The notes below the pieces were generated by a model, which was not told where the DNA came from, searched no databases, and saw nothing but the letters and a program-made list of their open reading frames with translations. This document shows, piece after piece, positions 1 to 8,512 of a stretch of 64,000 bases of DNA (its first letter is position 1; every line of letters begins with the position of its first letter). The stretch covers positions 186,001-250,000 of the forward strand of contig JAEWIS010000031.1 in assembly GCA_023386955.1 (NCBI GenBank), read 5' to 3'. Origin of the DNA: Bacillota bacterium. Lineage in GTDB: Bacteria; Bacillota; Bacilli; Paenibacillales; NBRC-103111. Position numbers and translations under genes: made by a program.

Positions 1-2073
1 GGGGTCGCTGTCGGCAATCCAGTTGCCGGAATATTGGACAAGATTGAATTTGTCATAAGCGCCGTTGGCATTGGTGGTTTTGTCCCGGGCTCTCACCGGA
101 TTGTAGATCACATTGTTGGTAAAGGTGTTGGTTGTCGGATAGTAGCGGTTTTCGGTGAAGAAATCTGCCAGCTCCGGATATTTCGCCATATGGGGTGTGC
201 CGACGTAATTGTTATTGGCCGCAAACAGCTCCTGCCATTTCGTCATGTAGTTCTTCGGAATCTGGTTCTCGGGCTTATCCCCCAAATACAGATCCGCATA
301 ATCATACGGGAACTTGCTGTCAATGAAGATATTATTGCGGGTGATGATATGGGAGCCGCCGTTGTTCTTGATAGCAGAGTTGCCCATCTTGCTGAAGATG
401 TTCTCTTCAATGGTGATGCCCATGGTGAAGTTGTCCGGGTAAACCCCTTCCACACCGGCCTTGGATTCCCCGATGTTGTGGAAGTAGTTGCGCCGGATGA
501 CTGTTCCCCGCTCCTGCGGCGAAGCGCCCAAATTCATGTAGATGGCGCCTAAATCGGAGAAGGATTTGCACACATCATAGATGTCATTGTATTCCACCAA
601 ATGGTCGTTGCCAAAAATCAGAATCCCCGGATGCGGCGCATCATGAAGCTCGTTGTGGGACATCCTGTTCCCCGCTCCCGACAAATGGACGCCGGGGTTG
701 TAGGCTTTATGGTAGAACGCAAAGTCGTGGATATGCGAGTTTTCCACGAAGTTATTCCCCGGGGCAAGGGTGGTTTTATTGCCCCCCGTAACCGTAACGG
801 CTGTGCCTCCGATGTGATGGATATGGGAATTGGCTACCCCGTTGTACGTGCCGGGAGCCCCGCTGAAATCATTGTAATAAAACCGGCTTTGGGTATTCAG
901 AAGCACGCCGCTGTTGGTGAAATTGCGGATTTCGCAATGGTTCAAGAGCATATGGGTACCGCCCATAAAAACGGCTGCCGAGTCTCTGCCGTTCTCCAGA
1001 ATCATATCCTCAAAGGTAATGTAGGAGGCATTCAGGGCATTGATCATGGGTGTTTTGAGAACGGTTACAGTAATCTCCGGATTGCCTTGATTAAAAGAAG
1101 CGTTAGGCAGGAAATACAGCTTCCCGTTCTGCCGGTCTATGTAATACTCCCCCGGCATATCGATTTCTTCCAGCAGATTCTGGGCAAAGTGGAAGTCCGG
1201 ATACCAGTTGTCGTTAAAAATGCCGCTCATTTCCCCATAACGGAGGGTAATGGTTTTGTTGGCTGTATCAATAGAGGCAATCTTATTGTACGACCATTCC
1301 CAGCTATACCCGAAAATTCCATCCAGCCAAATGTCATCCGCCTGGCTCCAATATTGGGGACGGTCATAGGCGTAAGAAAACGTACCACCGCGGGTATGCA
1401 CCTCGTCCCGGTTGCTGCGGGTAGGACCCTTGTCCAGCACCTGATCCATCCTTACCGTACTGGTGTTAGGCCAACGTGCCAGGGTCATGCCTTGCCCTTC
1501 CACATACAGTTCCATGGGAGGAACCTTGCTCAGGTCATTGGCCAAATAATAACCATGGCGGCTCAGCTCGCCGTAATCTGTCAGGCCATGGGCCGCCAGA
1601 TTCACCTCCAGCACCTTGGTGCGCGCCTCCGGGTCAATGATCCGGTTCAGCACATTGGTATCAGTGACCGGGGTGAACCAGCTTTTCTGCAGGTTGGCTC
1701 CGCCGTCCAAGTGGACGGTTTCACCTGGATAAGCCTGGTACTTGATGATCTTGCCGGCTTCGCCGGAATCCTCCTCCCGGAGCTCGAAGCTTTGGCTCCT
1801 CTCATACACACCACCGCGCAAATATACGGTGACGCCTCCTTCGGGCAAACCGCCGGCGGCCTTAAGCTGGCGGATGGTGTCCCGGGCTTTTTCCAAAGAG
1901 AGAAAGGGAGCATTCAGGGTACCGGGGTTGGAATCGCTTCCATCTGTGGCCACATAAAAGACCTGGCCAGGTGCCTGTCCCTCCGTTGTTGTAACCGCTC
2001 CTAAAACAAAGCCCGGCGAAGATAAGAGCAGCAAACCGGCAAGGAGAACAAGCAGCAGACGTTTTGGATACAT
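1..2073 (-). CDS. Secreted right-handed beta-helix (pectate-lyase-like) protein, 3' end outside window
   Basis: The frame is open from an ATG at 2073 to the left edge (691 codons with no stop), so the C-terminus is missing. The start follows GAAAGGAATGAGGTT, a good ribosome binding site. Residues 1-26 form a signal peptide (MYPKRLLLVLLAGLLL then SSPGFVLGA). Residues 38-70 (FYVATDGSDSNPG onward) are the usual opening of extracellular parallel beta-helix carbohydrate enzymes. From about residue 330 the chain is rich in short N/G/H-containing turns (NHCEIRNF, NSHIHDF, EYNDIYDV, RNNIFID) typical of beta-helix coils. Family knowledge: such proteins are polysaccharide lyases, hydrolases or epimerases acting outside the cell; I cannot name the substrate. 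It is the last gene after an AraC/LplB/YtcP/lipoprotein set on the same strand, suggesting it releases the sugar that system imports. A strong terminator lies between it and the lipoprotein gene. Confidence 0.85.
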   Translation of the reverse strand, partial: MYPKRLLLVLLAGLLLLSSPGFVLGAVTTTEGQAPGQVFYVATDGSDSNPGTLNAPFLSLEKARDTIRQLKAAGGLPEGGVTVYLRGGVYERSQSFELREEDSGEAGKIIKYQAYPGETVHLDGGANLQKSWFTPVTDTNVLNRIIDPEARTKVLEVNLAAHGLTDYGELSRHGYYLANDLSKVPPMELYVEGQGMTLARWPNTSTVRMDQVLDKGPTRSNRDEVHTRGGTFSYAYDRPQYWSQADDIWLDGIFGYSWEWSYNKIASIDTANKTITLRYGEMSGIFNDNWYPDFHFAQNLLEEIDMPGEYYIDRQNGKLYFLPNASFNQGNPEITVTVLKTPMINALNASYITFEDMILENGRDSAAVFMGGTHMLLNHCEIRNFTNSGVLLNTQSRFYYNDFSGAPGTYNGVANSHIHHIGGTAVTVTGGNKTTLAPGNNFVENSHIHDFAFYHKAYNPGVHLSGAGNRMSHNELHDAPHPGILIFGNDHLVEYNDIYDVCKSFSDLGAIYMNLGASPQERGTVIRRNYFHNIGESKAGVEGVYPDNFTMGITIEENIFSKMGNSAIKNNGGSHIITRNNIFIDSKFPYDYADLYLGDKPENQIPKNYMTKWQELFAANNNYVGTPHMAKYPELADFFTENRYYPTTNTFTNNVIYNPVRARDKTTNANGAYDKFNLVQYSGNWIADSDP

Positions 2074-2110
2074 AACCTCATTCCTTTCAAATTTTGGATG
2101 CAAATCTATA

Positions 2111-2148
2111 GAAAAAAGGCTGCCGATCCAATGGTTCAACCGGCAGCC
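2111..2148 (-). terminator. Rho-independent terminator after the solute-binding protein gene
   Basis: An 8-bp GC stem (GGCTGCCG / CGGCAGCC) is followed on the minus strand by six T. It lies between the stop at 2170 and the beta-helix start at 2073, so expression of the beta-helix gene needs read-through or its own promoter. Confidence 0.8.
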
Positions 2149-2169
2149 AAATTCCTCATGGTGATAAGC

Positions 2170-3684
2170 TTATTTAACGAGACCCTTTTTCTTCAGGAAT
2201 TCATTGAATTGCTTGGTTACCTCTGCAACATACTTATCTTCGCCGGCTTTCTTCAGGCGGTCGTACATTGTAGGCCAGGTTTTGTCAAAATCCAGGGTGC
2301 CGGTAGTCAGGCCCTTCTTGTATTCGCCCCAAATGGCGTTCAGGTTGGCGATTTCGGTGCTGACCGGCTCGGAGTTAAATTTAAAGGCTCCGATCGGATT
2401 CACGTTGGAGGTAGCATTGATTTTCTTGGTTTCTTCCCACACGTTAGCAGGTTGGCCTTCCTTCAAATAGGAATTGAACACGCTGCCGAAAATCCAGTCC
2501 ATATTGGGCTTGTAGCGGGAATCGGCCTTGGCCTTCACCACATTGTCGGACACCTTCTCATAGTGGGTGCCTTCAATACCGTTACACAGCAGGTTATACA
2601 GTTGTTTGTCGGTATTGACCAGATTCAGCAGCATCGTGGCGCGTTCCGGGTTCGGAGAGGTGCGGCTCAGAGCTTGGTTGGTGGTAGCGGAATAACCATT
2701 GGAGAACCAATCGGTAACCGGCACAACCACAACTTCATTGCCGCCGTTTTTGCCCTTCACTTCGGCTTCTACGCCGGGCTTCAGAACGTTATTCATGATA
2801 ACGGCCATTTGCCCCTTGGTTTCATAATCGCTCATCTTAGCTGTAGCGGCATCCTTGAAGATATAGCCCGCTTTGTACCACTTGGAAGCCAGCTTGAAGT
2901 TCACCAGGTCCTCCTCGGGGTAACGGAGCAGCTTGTAGGTGGGATCGTCCTTCTTCACATAGAAGTGGTCATCCAGTCCGGGCAGAACCCACATTTGATC
3001 GCTGTTCACACCCTGGGCGGCGCTTACAAAAGAGCTTCCGAAAGGAATGATGTTCGGCTCGTTTTGTTTGATTTGCTCCAGGAACGGCTCAATATCCTCA
3101 AACTTCTTGATTTTGGTTACGTCCAGATTGTATTTGTCTACAAACCGCTTTTGAATAATATAGCCCAAGCGGTTGCCGTTTATTTGCTGATTGGGGATAG
3201 CGTAGACTTTATCGTCTACAGTCAAGCCGTCCCACATGACCTGAGGAACATCCTTCTTCAATTGCGGGGCATATTTATCAAGCAGGGCATCAAGAGGCTG
3301 GATGGCGCCTTTGCGGACCAGTTCCTCAGGCTTCAGCAGGTATCCGGTCCAGAGGATATCGAACTTCTCGCCCGCTGCCAGAACCGTATTCATCTTCTGA
3401 ACATAGTCGCCGATCGGCACTGGCATCAGCTTGACGGTGGCGTTCAGCTTTTCTTTGGTAATCTTGTTCACCTCGGCCGCTACCGTCTCCTGGTCGCCTT
3501 GCAGCTGGGACAACGGATAATACCAAGTCAGTTCAACCGGCGCCAGCGTTTGGGCTCCTGCCGATGCCGTTCCTGCAGCGGGAGAACCGTTTGACGCAGC
3601 CGGGGTTTCGTCACCCTTGCCGCAGCCAGCCAGGAAAGCAGCCGCCAGAGAAGCAGCCATCGTTGCCTTCATCCATGTCTTCAT
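2170..3684 (-). CDS. Carbohydrate ABC transporter solute-binding lipoprotein (LplA-like)
   Basis: 504 residues. The N-terminus has a lipoprotein signal with lipobox LAGC (Cys about residue 21), followed by a Ser/Ala/Gly linker, so the protein is anchored to the outer face of the membrane. The rest has the size and layout of family-1 extracellular solute-binding proteins, and the charged C-terminal end (EVTKQFNEFLKKKGLVK) resembles LplA-type proteins with a DUF3502-like tail. The start follows AGGAGGTCAAACAC. It is the third gene of a minus-strand set after two permeases, with 40 bp between it and the second permease. No ATPase gene is present, as is common in Paenibacillus, where a shared MsmX-type ATPase usually serves many such systems. 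The ligand is unknown; an oligosaccharide is likely from the neighbouring beta-helix protein. Confidence 0.9.
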   Translation of the reverse strand: MKTWMKATMAASLAAAFLAGCGKGDETPAASNGSPAAGTASAGAQTLAPVELTWYYPLSQLQGDQETVAAEVNKITKEKLNATVKLMPVPIGDYVQKMNTVLAAGEKFDILWTGYLLKPEELVRKGAIQPLDALLDKYAPQLKKDVPQVMWDGLTVDDKVYAIPNQQINGNRLGYIIQKRFVDKYNLDVTKIKKFEDIEPFLEQIKQNEPNIIPFGSSFVSAAQGVNSDQMWVLPGLDDHFYVKKDDPTYKLLRYPEEDLVNFKLASKWYKAGYIFKDAATAKMSDYETKGQMAVIMNNVLKPGVEAEVKGKNGGNEVVVVPVTDWFSNGYSATTNQALSRTSPNPERATMLLNLVNTDKQLYNLLCNGIEGTHYEKVSDNVVKAKADSRYKPNMDWIFGSVFNSYLKEGQPANVWEETKKINATSNVNPIGAFKFNSEPVSTEIANLNAIWGEYKKGLTTGTLDFDKTWPTMYDRLKKAGEDKYVAEVTKQFNEFLKKKGLVK

Positions 3685-3724
3685 GTGTTTGACCTCCTGT
3701 TTTTATGTTCCTATGGTATATATG

Positions 3725-4609
3725 TTAACCCTTGAGGGAGCCAACCGTTAAGCCTCTTACAAAAAAACGTTGGAAAAACGGGAAGATCACGAGCATCGGG
3801 CCGCCGGCCAGGACCGCAATGGCCATCCGTGCCGAGTTGTTGGGGAAATCGGCCAGATTGATCCCCATCTGCGACGAGAAATCCGAGTTGGAGGTAAGGA
3901 ACTCCATGCTGTTCAGAATCCGCACCAGGAGCAGCTGCAGGGGAACCAGCTTGGGGTTATCAATGTACAGCATCGCATTAAACCATTCATTCCAATATGC
4001 GAAGGAGATCAACAGACCCATGGTGGCTAAGGCCGGTTTGGACAGAGGCAGGATGATGGTGAAGAAAATCCGCAGTTCCTTGGCTCCGTCAATTTTGGCC
4101 GACTCGATGATTTCCAACGGAATTTTGGACATAAAGCCCTTCATGACCATGATGTTGAAGGGGGACAGCATTACCGGCAGAATCAGTGCGAACAGCGAAT
4201 CCTTCAGGTGAAGGTATTGGGTCATGAGAATATAGGCCGGAACCAACCCGCCGCTGAATAGCATGGTGAAGAACACGTAGAAGGTGGTGACCCGGTTGTA
4301 CCGGTAATCCCGGCGGGAGACGACGTAGGCCGTCATGGCGGTAATCAGGAGACCGCATAGGGTGCCGGCAATCGTAATCAACGCGGTAATGCCGTAAGCC
4401 CGAAGGATAATATCCGGTGTCTGCAGCACATAACGGTACGCGTCCAGACTGAAGATTTGGGGCCAAAATTGGTAGCCGTTCTTGACGATGCTCTCTTCAC
4501 TGGTGAGGGATACCATGACCACAAGGGCAAAGGGCATAATCATAAGCAGTGAGATGATGATAAACACCAGGTGAATAATTGCTTGGGGAATCTGTGCCTT
4601 GGTTTTCAT
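3725..4609 (-). CDS. Carbohydrate ABC transporter permease (YtcP/LplC, MalG type)
   Basis: 294 residues with about six membrane segments. The EAA loop that contacts the ATPase is visible (IESAKIDGAKELRIFFTIIL, then PLSKP). The C-terminus ends FVRGLTVGSLKG, the standard ending of YtcP-type permeases. An AAAGGAGG site precedes the ATG, and the gene starts 18 bp after the stop of the LplB-type permease, so the two are co-transcribed and probably form one heterodimeric channel. Confidence 0.92.
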   Translation of the reverse strand: MKTKAQIPQAIIHLVFIIISLLMIMPFALVVMVSLTSEESIVKNGYQFWPQIFSLDAYRYVLQTPDIILRAYGITALITIAGTLCGLLITAMTAYVVSRRDYRYNRVTTFYVFFTMLFSGGLVPAYILMTQYLHLKDSLFALILPVMLSPFNIMVMKGFMSKIPLEIIESAKIDGAKELRIFFTIILPLSKPALATMGLLISFAYWNEWFNAMLYIDNPKLVPLQLLLVRILNSMEFLTSNSDFSSQMGINLADFPNNSARMAIAVLAGGPMLVIFPFFQRFFVRGLTVGSLKG

Positions 4610-4627
4610 GCGCAGTCGCCTCCTTTC

Positions 4628-5614
4628 TTACCACAAGGAATGGTCTGGGTTGATTTTTTTGACGATACCGTTAGCGGTCAGCACCAGGATCAGGCCCACA
4701 ACCGATTGGTAGAAGCCGGTGGCGGCGGACATGCCCACATTGCCCAGTTCACGCAGAGAACGGTATACATAGGTATCAATGACGTCTGTTGTCCCGAAGA
4801 TAAAACCGGAGTTGTTCGGGATGAAATAGTGCAGGCCGAAGTCTCCGCGGAACATGCTGCCGATGGACAGGATGAGCATAATAATTACCAGCGGCGCCAG
4901 CAGCGGAATAGTGATGCTGAAGGCCATTTGGGTTTTGGTGGCGCCGTCAATGCGGGCCGCTTCGTAATACTCCGAATTAATCCCGATAATTCCGGCAAAA
5001 TAGATAAGGGTGGAGAAGCCCACTGCCTTCCACAAGTGGAAGATGACCAATATAAACGGCCATGGGGCCGTATTCTGGTACCAGGCTACCGGATTCATCC
5101 CGAAGGATTCCAGAAGCCGGTTTAAAAATCCGTCAGAATGGTTGAAGAAGGCGTATGCGATGTAACCAACCAGTACCCAGGACAAGAAGTGGGGCAAAAA
5201 CAGAGAGGTCTGGTAAAACTTCGTGTATTTGGCCTTCAGTTCATTTAACAGAATGGCGAATAGCAGAGCGACGCAGGTGGTCAGAATAATGTATCCCGCG
5301 TTGTAGAGCACCGTATTCCGGGTGATCCGCCAAGCGGCGTCTCCGGTGAACAGATACTTAAAGTTCTTCAGGCCGGCCCAGTCGCTGCCGAAGATGCCTT
5401 TGTCATAACGGTAATTCTTAAAGGCGATGACCAGCCCGATCATGGGCAAATAAGCAAAAATCAGTTTGTACACAATTCCGGGCAGGGATAAAAGGAATAG
5501 CTCCCTGTTCTTCCAGAAGTGATGCAGCTCCCGTGTTACGATAGAACCGGACCGCCGCTCTTTTTTTCCTGCTGCTGTGTCCGGCATGGTTAGCCGGGTT
5601 TCATTCTCCATCAT
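4628..5614 (-). CDS. Carbohydrate ABC transporter permease (LplB type)
   Basis: 328 residues from the ATG at 5614, chosen because GGAAAGGAG lies 5 bases upstream; the frame stays open 65 codons further back but that stretch has no protein-like character. Six membrane segments are predicted, starting at LFLLSLPGIVYKLIFAYLPM, and the EAA loop is YEAARIDGATKTQMAFSITI followed by PLL. The C-terminal NGIVKKINPDHSLW ending is typical of LplB. It is the first gene of the transporter set, about 480 bp after the AraC sensor gene. Confidence 0.92.
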   Translation of the reverse strand: MMENETRLTMPDTAAGKKERRSGSIVTRELHHFWKNRELFLLSLPGIVYKLIFAYLPMIGLVIAFKNYRYDKGIFGSDWAGLKNFKYLFTGDAAWRITRNTVLYNAGYIILTTCVALLFAILLNELKAKYTKFYQTSLFLPHFLSWVLVGYIAYAFFNHSDGFLNRLLESFGMNPVAWYQNTAPWPFILVIFHLWKAVGFSTLIYFAGIIGINSEYYEAARIDGATKTQMAFSITIPLLAPLVIIMLILSIGSMFRGDFGLHYFIPNNSGFIFGTTDVIDTYVYRSLRELGNVGMSAATGFYQSVVGLILVLTANGIVKKINPDHSLW

Positions 5615-5694
5615 AGTAGCTCCTTTCCGGTTTACGCTGGCGTTGTCGTCAGGCTTTCTGGTTCCAACATAGAGGAATCCCGGCTGTATTGTTA

Positions 5695-5805
5695 CTGTAC
5701 ATACGCAAGATTCCTGTATAGAGGCCTGTAAATAATCCAGATTCCTGCCGCACCGGAAGCCGGAATTCTGTACAGTGGCGCTATATAGCGGGTACAGCTG
5801 TACAG
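5695..5805. promoter_or_regulatory. Cluster of CTGTACA words upstream of the sugar permease operon
   Basis: CTGTACA or its complement occurs at 5695-5701, 5768-5775 and 5798-5805, and a 12-bp palindrome GTACAGCTGTAC covers 5792-5803. A second small palindrome, GCGCTATATAGCG, sits at 5778-5790. The cluster lies 80-190 bp upstream of the permease start. It may be a binding region for the adjacent AraC sensor; this is inference only. Confidence 0.35.
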
Positions 5806-5845
5806 CCATGGGATGAAGCTGCCGGGATAAGCAGCTTATATAAAC

Positions 5846-5892
5846 AAGACGCCTCCACTTCTGCTTATCGGGCAGCCGTGAAGGCGTCTTTT
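5846..5892 (-). terminator. Hairpin between the AraC sensor gene and the permease operon
   Basis: A 9-bp stem (AAGACGCCT / AGGCGTCTT) closes a 27-base loop. On the plus strand it is followed by TTTATTT; on the minus strand by GTTTATATAA. It is downstream of the AraC stop at 6093 and probably ends that transcript. Confidence 0.5.
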
Positions 5893-5896
5893 ATTT

Positions 5897-6069
5897 GGGT
5901 GAATCCATATTCAAAACATGAACGGGAGGGATAGGTTGGCTTGAGGGCGAGTTTTTTGGCGGCTTTGACACCTTAAAATCGAATCCAATCAAGGCCGACA
6001 AAACGTGTTTGAGCTTCCAAGCCAAGCCTATCCCGGTAGTGAATGTTGTAAGTGAATATGGATTCACCC
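5897..6069. repeat. 173-bp imperfect palindrome
   Basis: The outer arms are a perfect 17-bp inverted repeat (5897-5913 GGGTGAATCCATATTCA, 6053-6069). Inside it, GGGATAGGTTGGCTT (5928-5942) pairs with 6019-6034 with one bulge, and weaker pairing continues inward to about 5959-5995. The whole segment could fold as one long hairpin. It ends 23 bp from the AraC stop. Origin unknown: it may be a transposon-derived miniature element or an RNA structure. Confidence 0.7.
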
Positions 6070-6092
6070 AGCCGCTCCGTCAAAACAAACTC

Positions 6093-8411
6093 CTAAGCGT
6101 TGCGGTTAATGGCAGCCTTCAGCCTGTACTCCTTAGGCGTCGTGCCATAGCGCCGTTTGAACAGCCGGTAGAAGTAGCTTTCGTTGCTGAAGCCTACCTT
6201 TTCCATAATTTCGGCCACCGTCATCTGCTGCTGCTCCAGATACAGGCGGGCCTGGGCCAGCCGGGTTTCGTTAATGCAATCCACCACGGTGATGCCCTCC
6301 TGCTCCTTGAATACCTGACCCAGATACACATGGCTCATGCGGAGCATATCCGCAATCTTCTGCACGTTCAGATCCGGATCGGCATATTGCCGGGCGACAA
6401 TTTCCCGGATGGTTTCGGCCACCAGCCTGGCCTTTTCCTCCCGGCCGCTGGTGCGTTTGTCCAGAGCCTGGCGGACCAGGTCCAGAAATACCTCCTTAAC
6501 CTCCTCCAGGGTTTCCTTCTCCAGAATCCGCCGGTTGATCTCCTGCAGATTCACCGAAGCCGCCTGCAGGTTGTTCTGGTTCATTTCATTGATGGTATTG
6601 CCCAGGGTTACAAACATATGCAGCATGGCGGAGAACATGTTCTCGAAGCTGAAGGTGCGTACCAGCTCCAGCCATTTGTCCATACCGCCGTTAATCCGCT
6701 CCCAGTCCCCGCTTTTGAGCCCTTCAATCAACTGCCTGTCCAGCTCCGGGGGAATATGGAATTGACTGCATTCCTCGTTGGGCTGTACCAGGCTTGGTTC
6801 GATCAGCGCTTCCTTGCCCAGTATCATTCGATAGTCGGCGTAGCGGAGCGCCTGCCCGTACATCGCTGTAATGTCCCGGTAAGAGCTGAAAACGGGGCTA
6901 ACGGACATGGTAACGGTGATATGGTAATAATGCCTTACGGTATCCTGAAGCTCCCGGAGAATCGTCCGCAGCTCCTCGTGGCCGATGCCGCCAGCATGGC
7001 CGATGATGAATACCACGTGGCCGTTTTTCATATCCACCGCCTCACAGGAATAGCTGCCCCGGATCAGCTCCTGGCCGATGTTGCAGATGGCGAAATACAA
7101 CAGGGACATGGTAGCATCCGGCGTTCGGGCCTGAACCTCCTGCAGGTTGTCGATTCTGGCCAATGCCACGATCATACCGCCGGTTACGGGAATATCCAGG
7201 CCGTATTGAGCCCGGTCATGGGCCAAGTCCTGCTCCGGTACACCCGTGCTTCCCGCGATCAGATTGCGCAGCCGGTACACCTTGGCGATATTCTGCTGGG
7301 CCGCCTGATCCTGCTGCAGCTCCTTAAGCTTATCGGTCATCTGCGAATAGCTGGAGGCAATGAGGGACAGCTCATCCCGGTGCAGATCCCCTCCGCGGCC
7401 ATCGTTGCGCCGGACCAGTGTCATCAGGTGTCCGATGGGCCTGTAAAGCTTGATGGAGAAATAGATGGAGATCAGAACGGTTAACAGCACGACGGACGCC
7501 GTGACAATAGCTGCCGTCCAACGGATCTGCCTTACATTGGTCAGCACCGCATCATAATCCTGCAGGCTGATGATCTGCCAGTCATTTAAGCCCCGGGTCA
7601 GATAGGTGACCCTGTATTTTTTGCCGTCATGGCTGTACGTGAAATAATCCAGCTCCTTGCCCGAGGCGGCAATCTGGGGAATCAGCTCATTCTTGATATC
7701 CATCTGGTCCGGCTTCATCAGGTCATTGGATATTAATACCCGGCCTTGATTGTCGGTTACAAAGATCACATCGTTCTGCCTTTCGGCCAATGCATTAAGC
7801 GCTTTCACATTGTCCAGCATCCACGTCGGTTTGATATTGACGATCAGCAGGTTTCCGTTGACCGCATTCAGAGTAGGGCCATCGTATACGAACAGGGAAA
7901 AAACGTCTACACCTTCTCCTCCGCCCAGCTCCATGGGTGTTAGCTGCAGCTTGGGCAGCGGATCATGGCTCTTCATGTACTCCCGGAACGACTGATTCAT
8001 CACATCCGTGCTCATGGTGTGGTTCACCGTAGAAAAAAACCGTCCCTGAACCGCATTATAGAACACAATGGAATGCAGATACGGGGATTGGGACACCAAA
8101 CGGGTCAGTTTGTCCAGCTTCAGAATACTCTGTTCAAAATCGTCGCCGGACTTCAGTGCGATAAAATCCTCATCATTGAAGGTAGATACTGCCAAATCAT
8201 TCACAATCTGGTTCATATTCTCAATATTATATTTAATTTGGGTCAACAGCTTCCTGTCCGCATCATGCTCCATGCTGGAGACCTTGCTTTGGGCATTCAA
8301 ATACAGGAGAGCGGAAGCCGCGATCAGAAGCATCACCACCAGCATAAAACCAAGCAGTATACGCTGCAGGTATTTCCGTGACCGGAGGGTTTGAAGCAGA
8401 TTCACATACAT
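6093..8411 (-). CDS. Membrane sensor with C-terminal AraC-type DNA-binding domain
   Basis: About 772 residues. A first membrane segment (LLGFMLVVMLLIAASALLYL) is followed by an extracellular sensor region of about 240 residues, a second membrane segment (AAIVTASVVLLTVLISIYF) and a HAMP-like stretch. The last 100 residues hold two helix-turn-helix units (LNVQKIADMLRMSHVYLGQV; MTVAEIMEKVGFSNESYFYR). This single-chain sensor-regulator is typical of Paenibacillus sugar clusters. The start is uncertain: ACAGGAG lies only 2 bases before the ATG at 8411 and 8 bases before a GTG at 8405; the frame extends to 8453 without a better site. It is directly upstream of the permease operon and is its likely activator. 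Confidence 0.88.
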   Translation of the reverse strand: MYVNLLQTLRSRKYLQRILLGFMLVVMLLIAASALLYLNAQSKVSSMEHDADRKLLTQIKYNIENMNQIVNDLAVSTFNDEDFIALKSGDDFEQSILKLDKLTRLVSQSPYLHSIVFYNAVQGRFFSTVNHTMSTDVMNQSFREYMKSHDPLPKLQLTPMELGGGEGVDVFSLFVYDGPTLNAVNGNLLIVNIKPTWMLDNVKALNALAERQNDVIFVTDNQGRVLISNDLMKPDQMDIKNELIPQIAASGKELDYFTYSHDGKKYRVTYLTRGLNDWQIISLQDYDAVLTNVRQIRWTAAIVTASVVLLTVLISIYFSIKLYRPIGHLMTLVRRNDGRGGDLHRDELSLIASSYSQMTDKLKELQQDQAAQQNIAKVYRLRNLIAGSTGVPEQDLAHDRAQYGLDIPVTGGMIVALARIDNLQEVQARTPDATMSLLYFAICNIGQELIRGSYSCEAVDMKNGHVVFIIGHAGGIGHEELRTILRELQDTVRHYYHITVTMSVSPVFSSYRDITAMYGQALRYADYRMILGKEALIEPSLVQPNEECSQFHIPPELDRQLIEGLKSGDWERINGGMDKWLELVRTFSFENMFSAMLHMFVTLGNTINEMNQNNLQAASVNLQEINRRILEKETLEEVKEVFLDLVRQALDKRTSGREEKARLVAETIREIVARQYADPDLNVQKIADMLRMSHVYLGQVFKEQEGITVVDCINETRLAQARLYLEQQQMTVAEIMEKVGFSNESYFYRLFKRRYGTTPKEYRLKAAINRNA

Positions 8412-8441
8412 CACTCCTGTTGCATTTATGTGCGAGGATGT

Positions 8442-8460
8442 GTTTCGAGACACGCCCTAA
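8442..8460 (-). repeat. Solo terminal-repeat remnant related to the MITE at 27793
   Basis: Read on the minus strand from 8459, TAGGGCGTGTCT then CGAAAC matches the terminal repeat of the element at 27793-27958 at all but one base. No partner copy is seen within 200 bp, and the inward side is the AraC coding region, so this is a lone end or a chance match. Confidence 0.45.
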
Positions 8461-8467
8461 CTATAAC

Positions 8468-8500
8468 GCCCCCTCTCTTTTGTTGTCAATGAGAGGGGGC
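8468..8500 (-). terminator. Hairpin after potD
   Basis: A 10-bp GC-rich stem (GCCCCCTCTC / GAGAGGGGGC) with a 13-base loop lies 12 bp beyond the potD stop. The T tract is weak (GTTATAGTT). Confidence 0.5.
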
Positions 8501-8512
8501 GGGCAGCTATAT

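Noticed and set aside
601..2004. Long plus-strand open frame of 467 codons opposite the beta-helix gene
   Set aside because: Antisense shadow of a GC-rich gene; no ribosome binding site and no protein-like pattern.
2098..3594. Long plus-strand frame of 498 codons
   Set aside because: Lies opposite the solute-binding lipoprotein, whose signal peptide, lipobox and family motifs are clear.
6009..7484. Plus-strand frame of 491 codons
   Set aside because: Opposite the AraC sensor; the minus strand has clear helix-turn-helix motifs.
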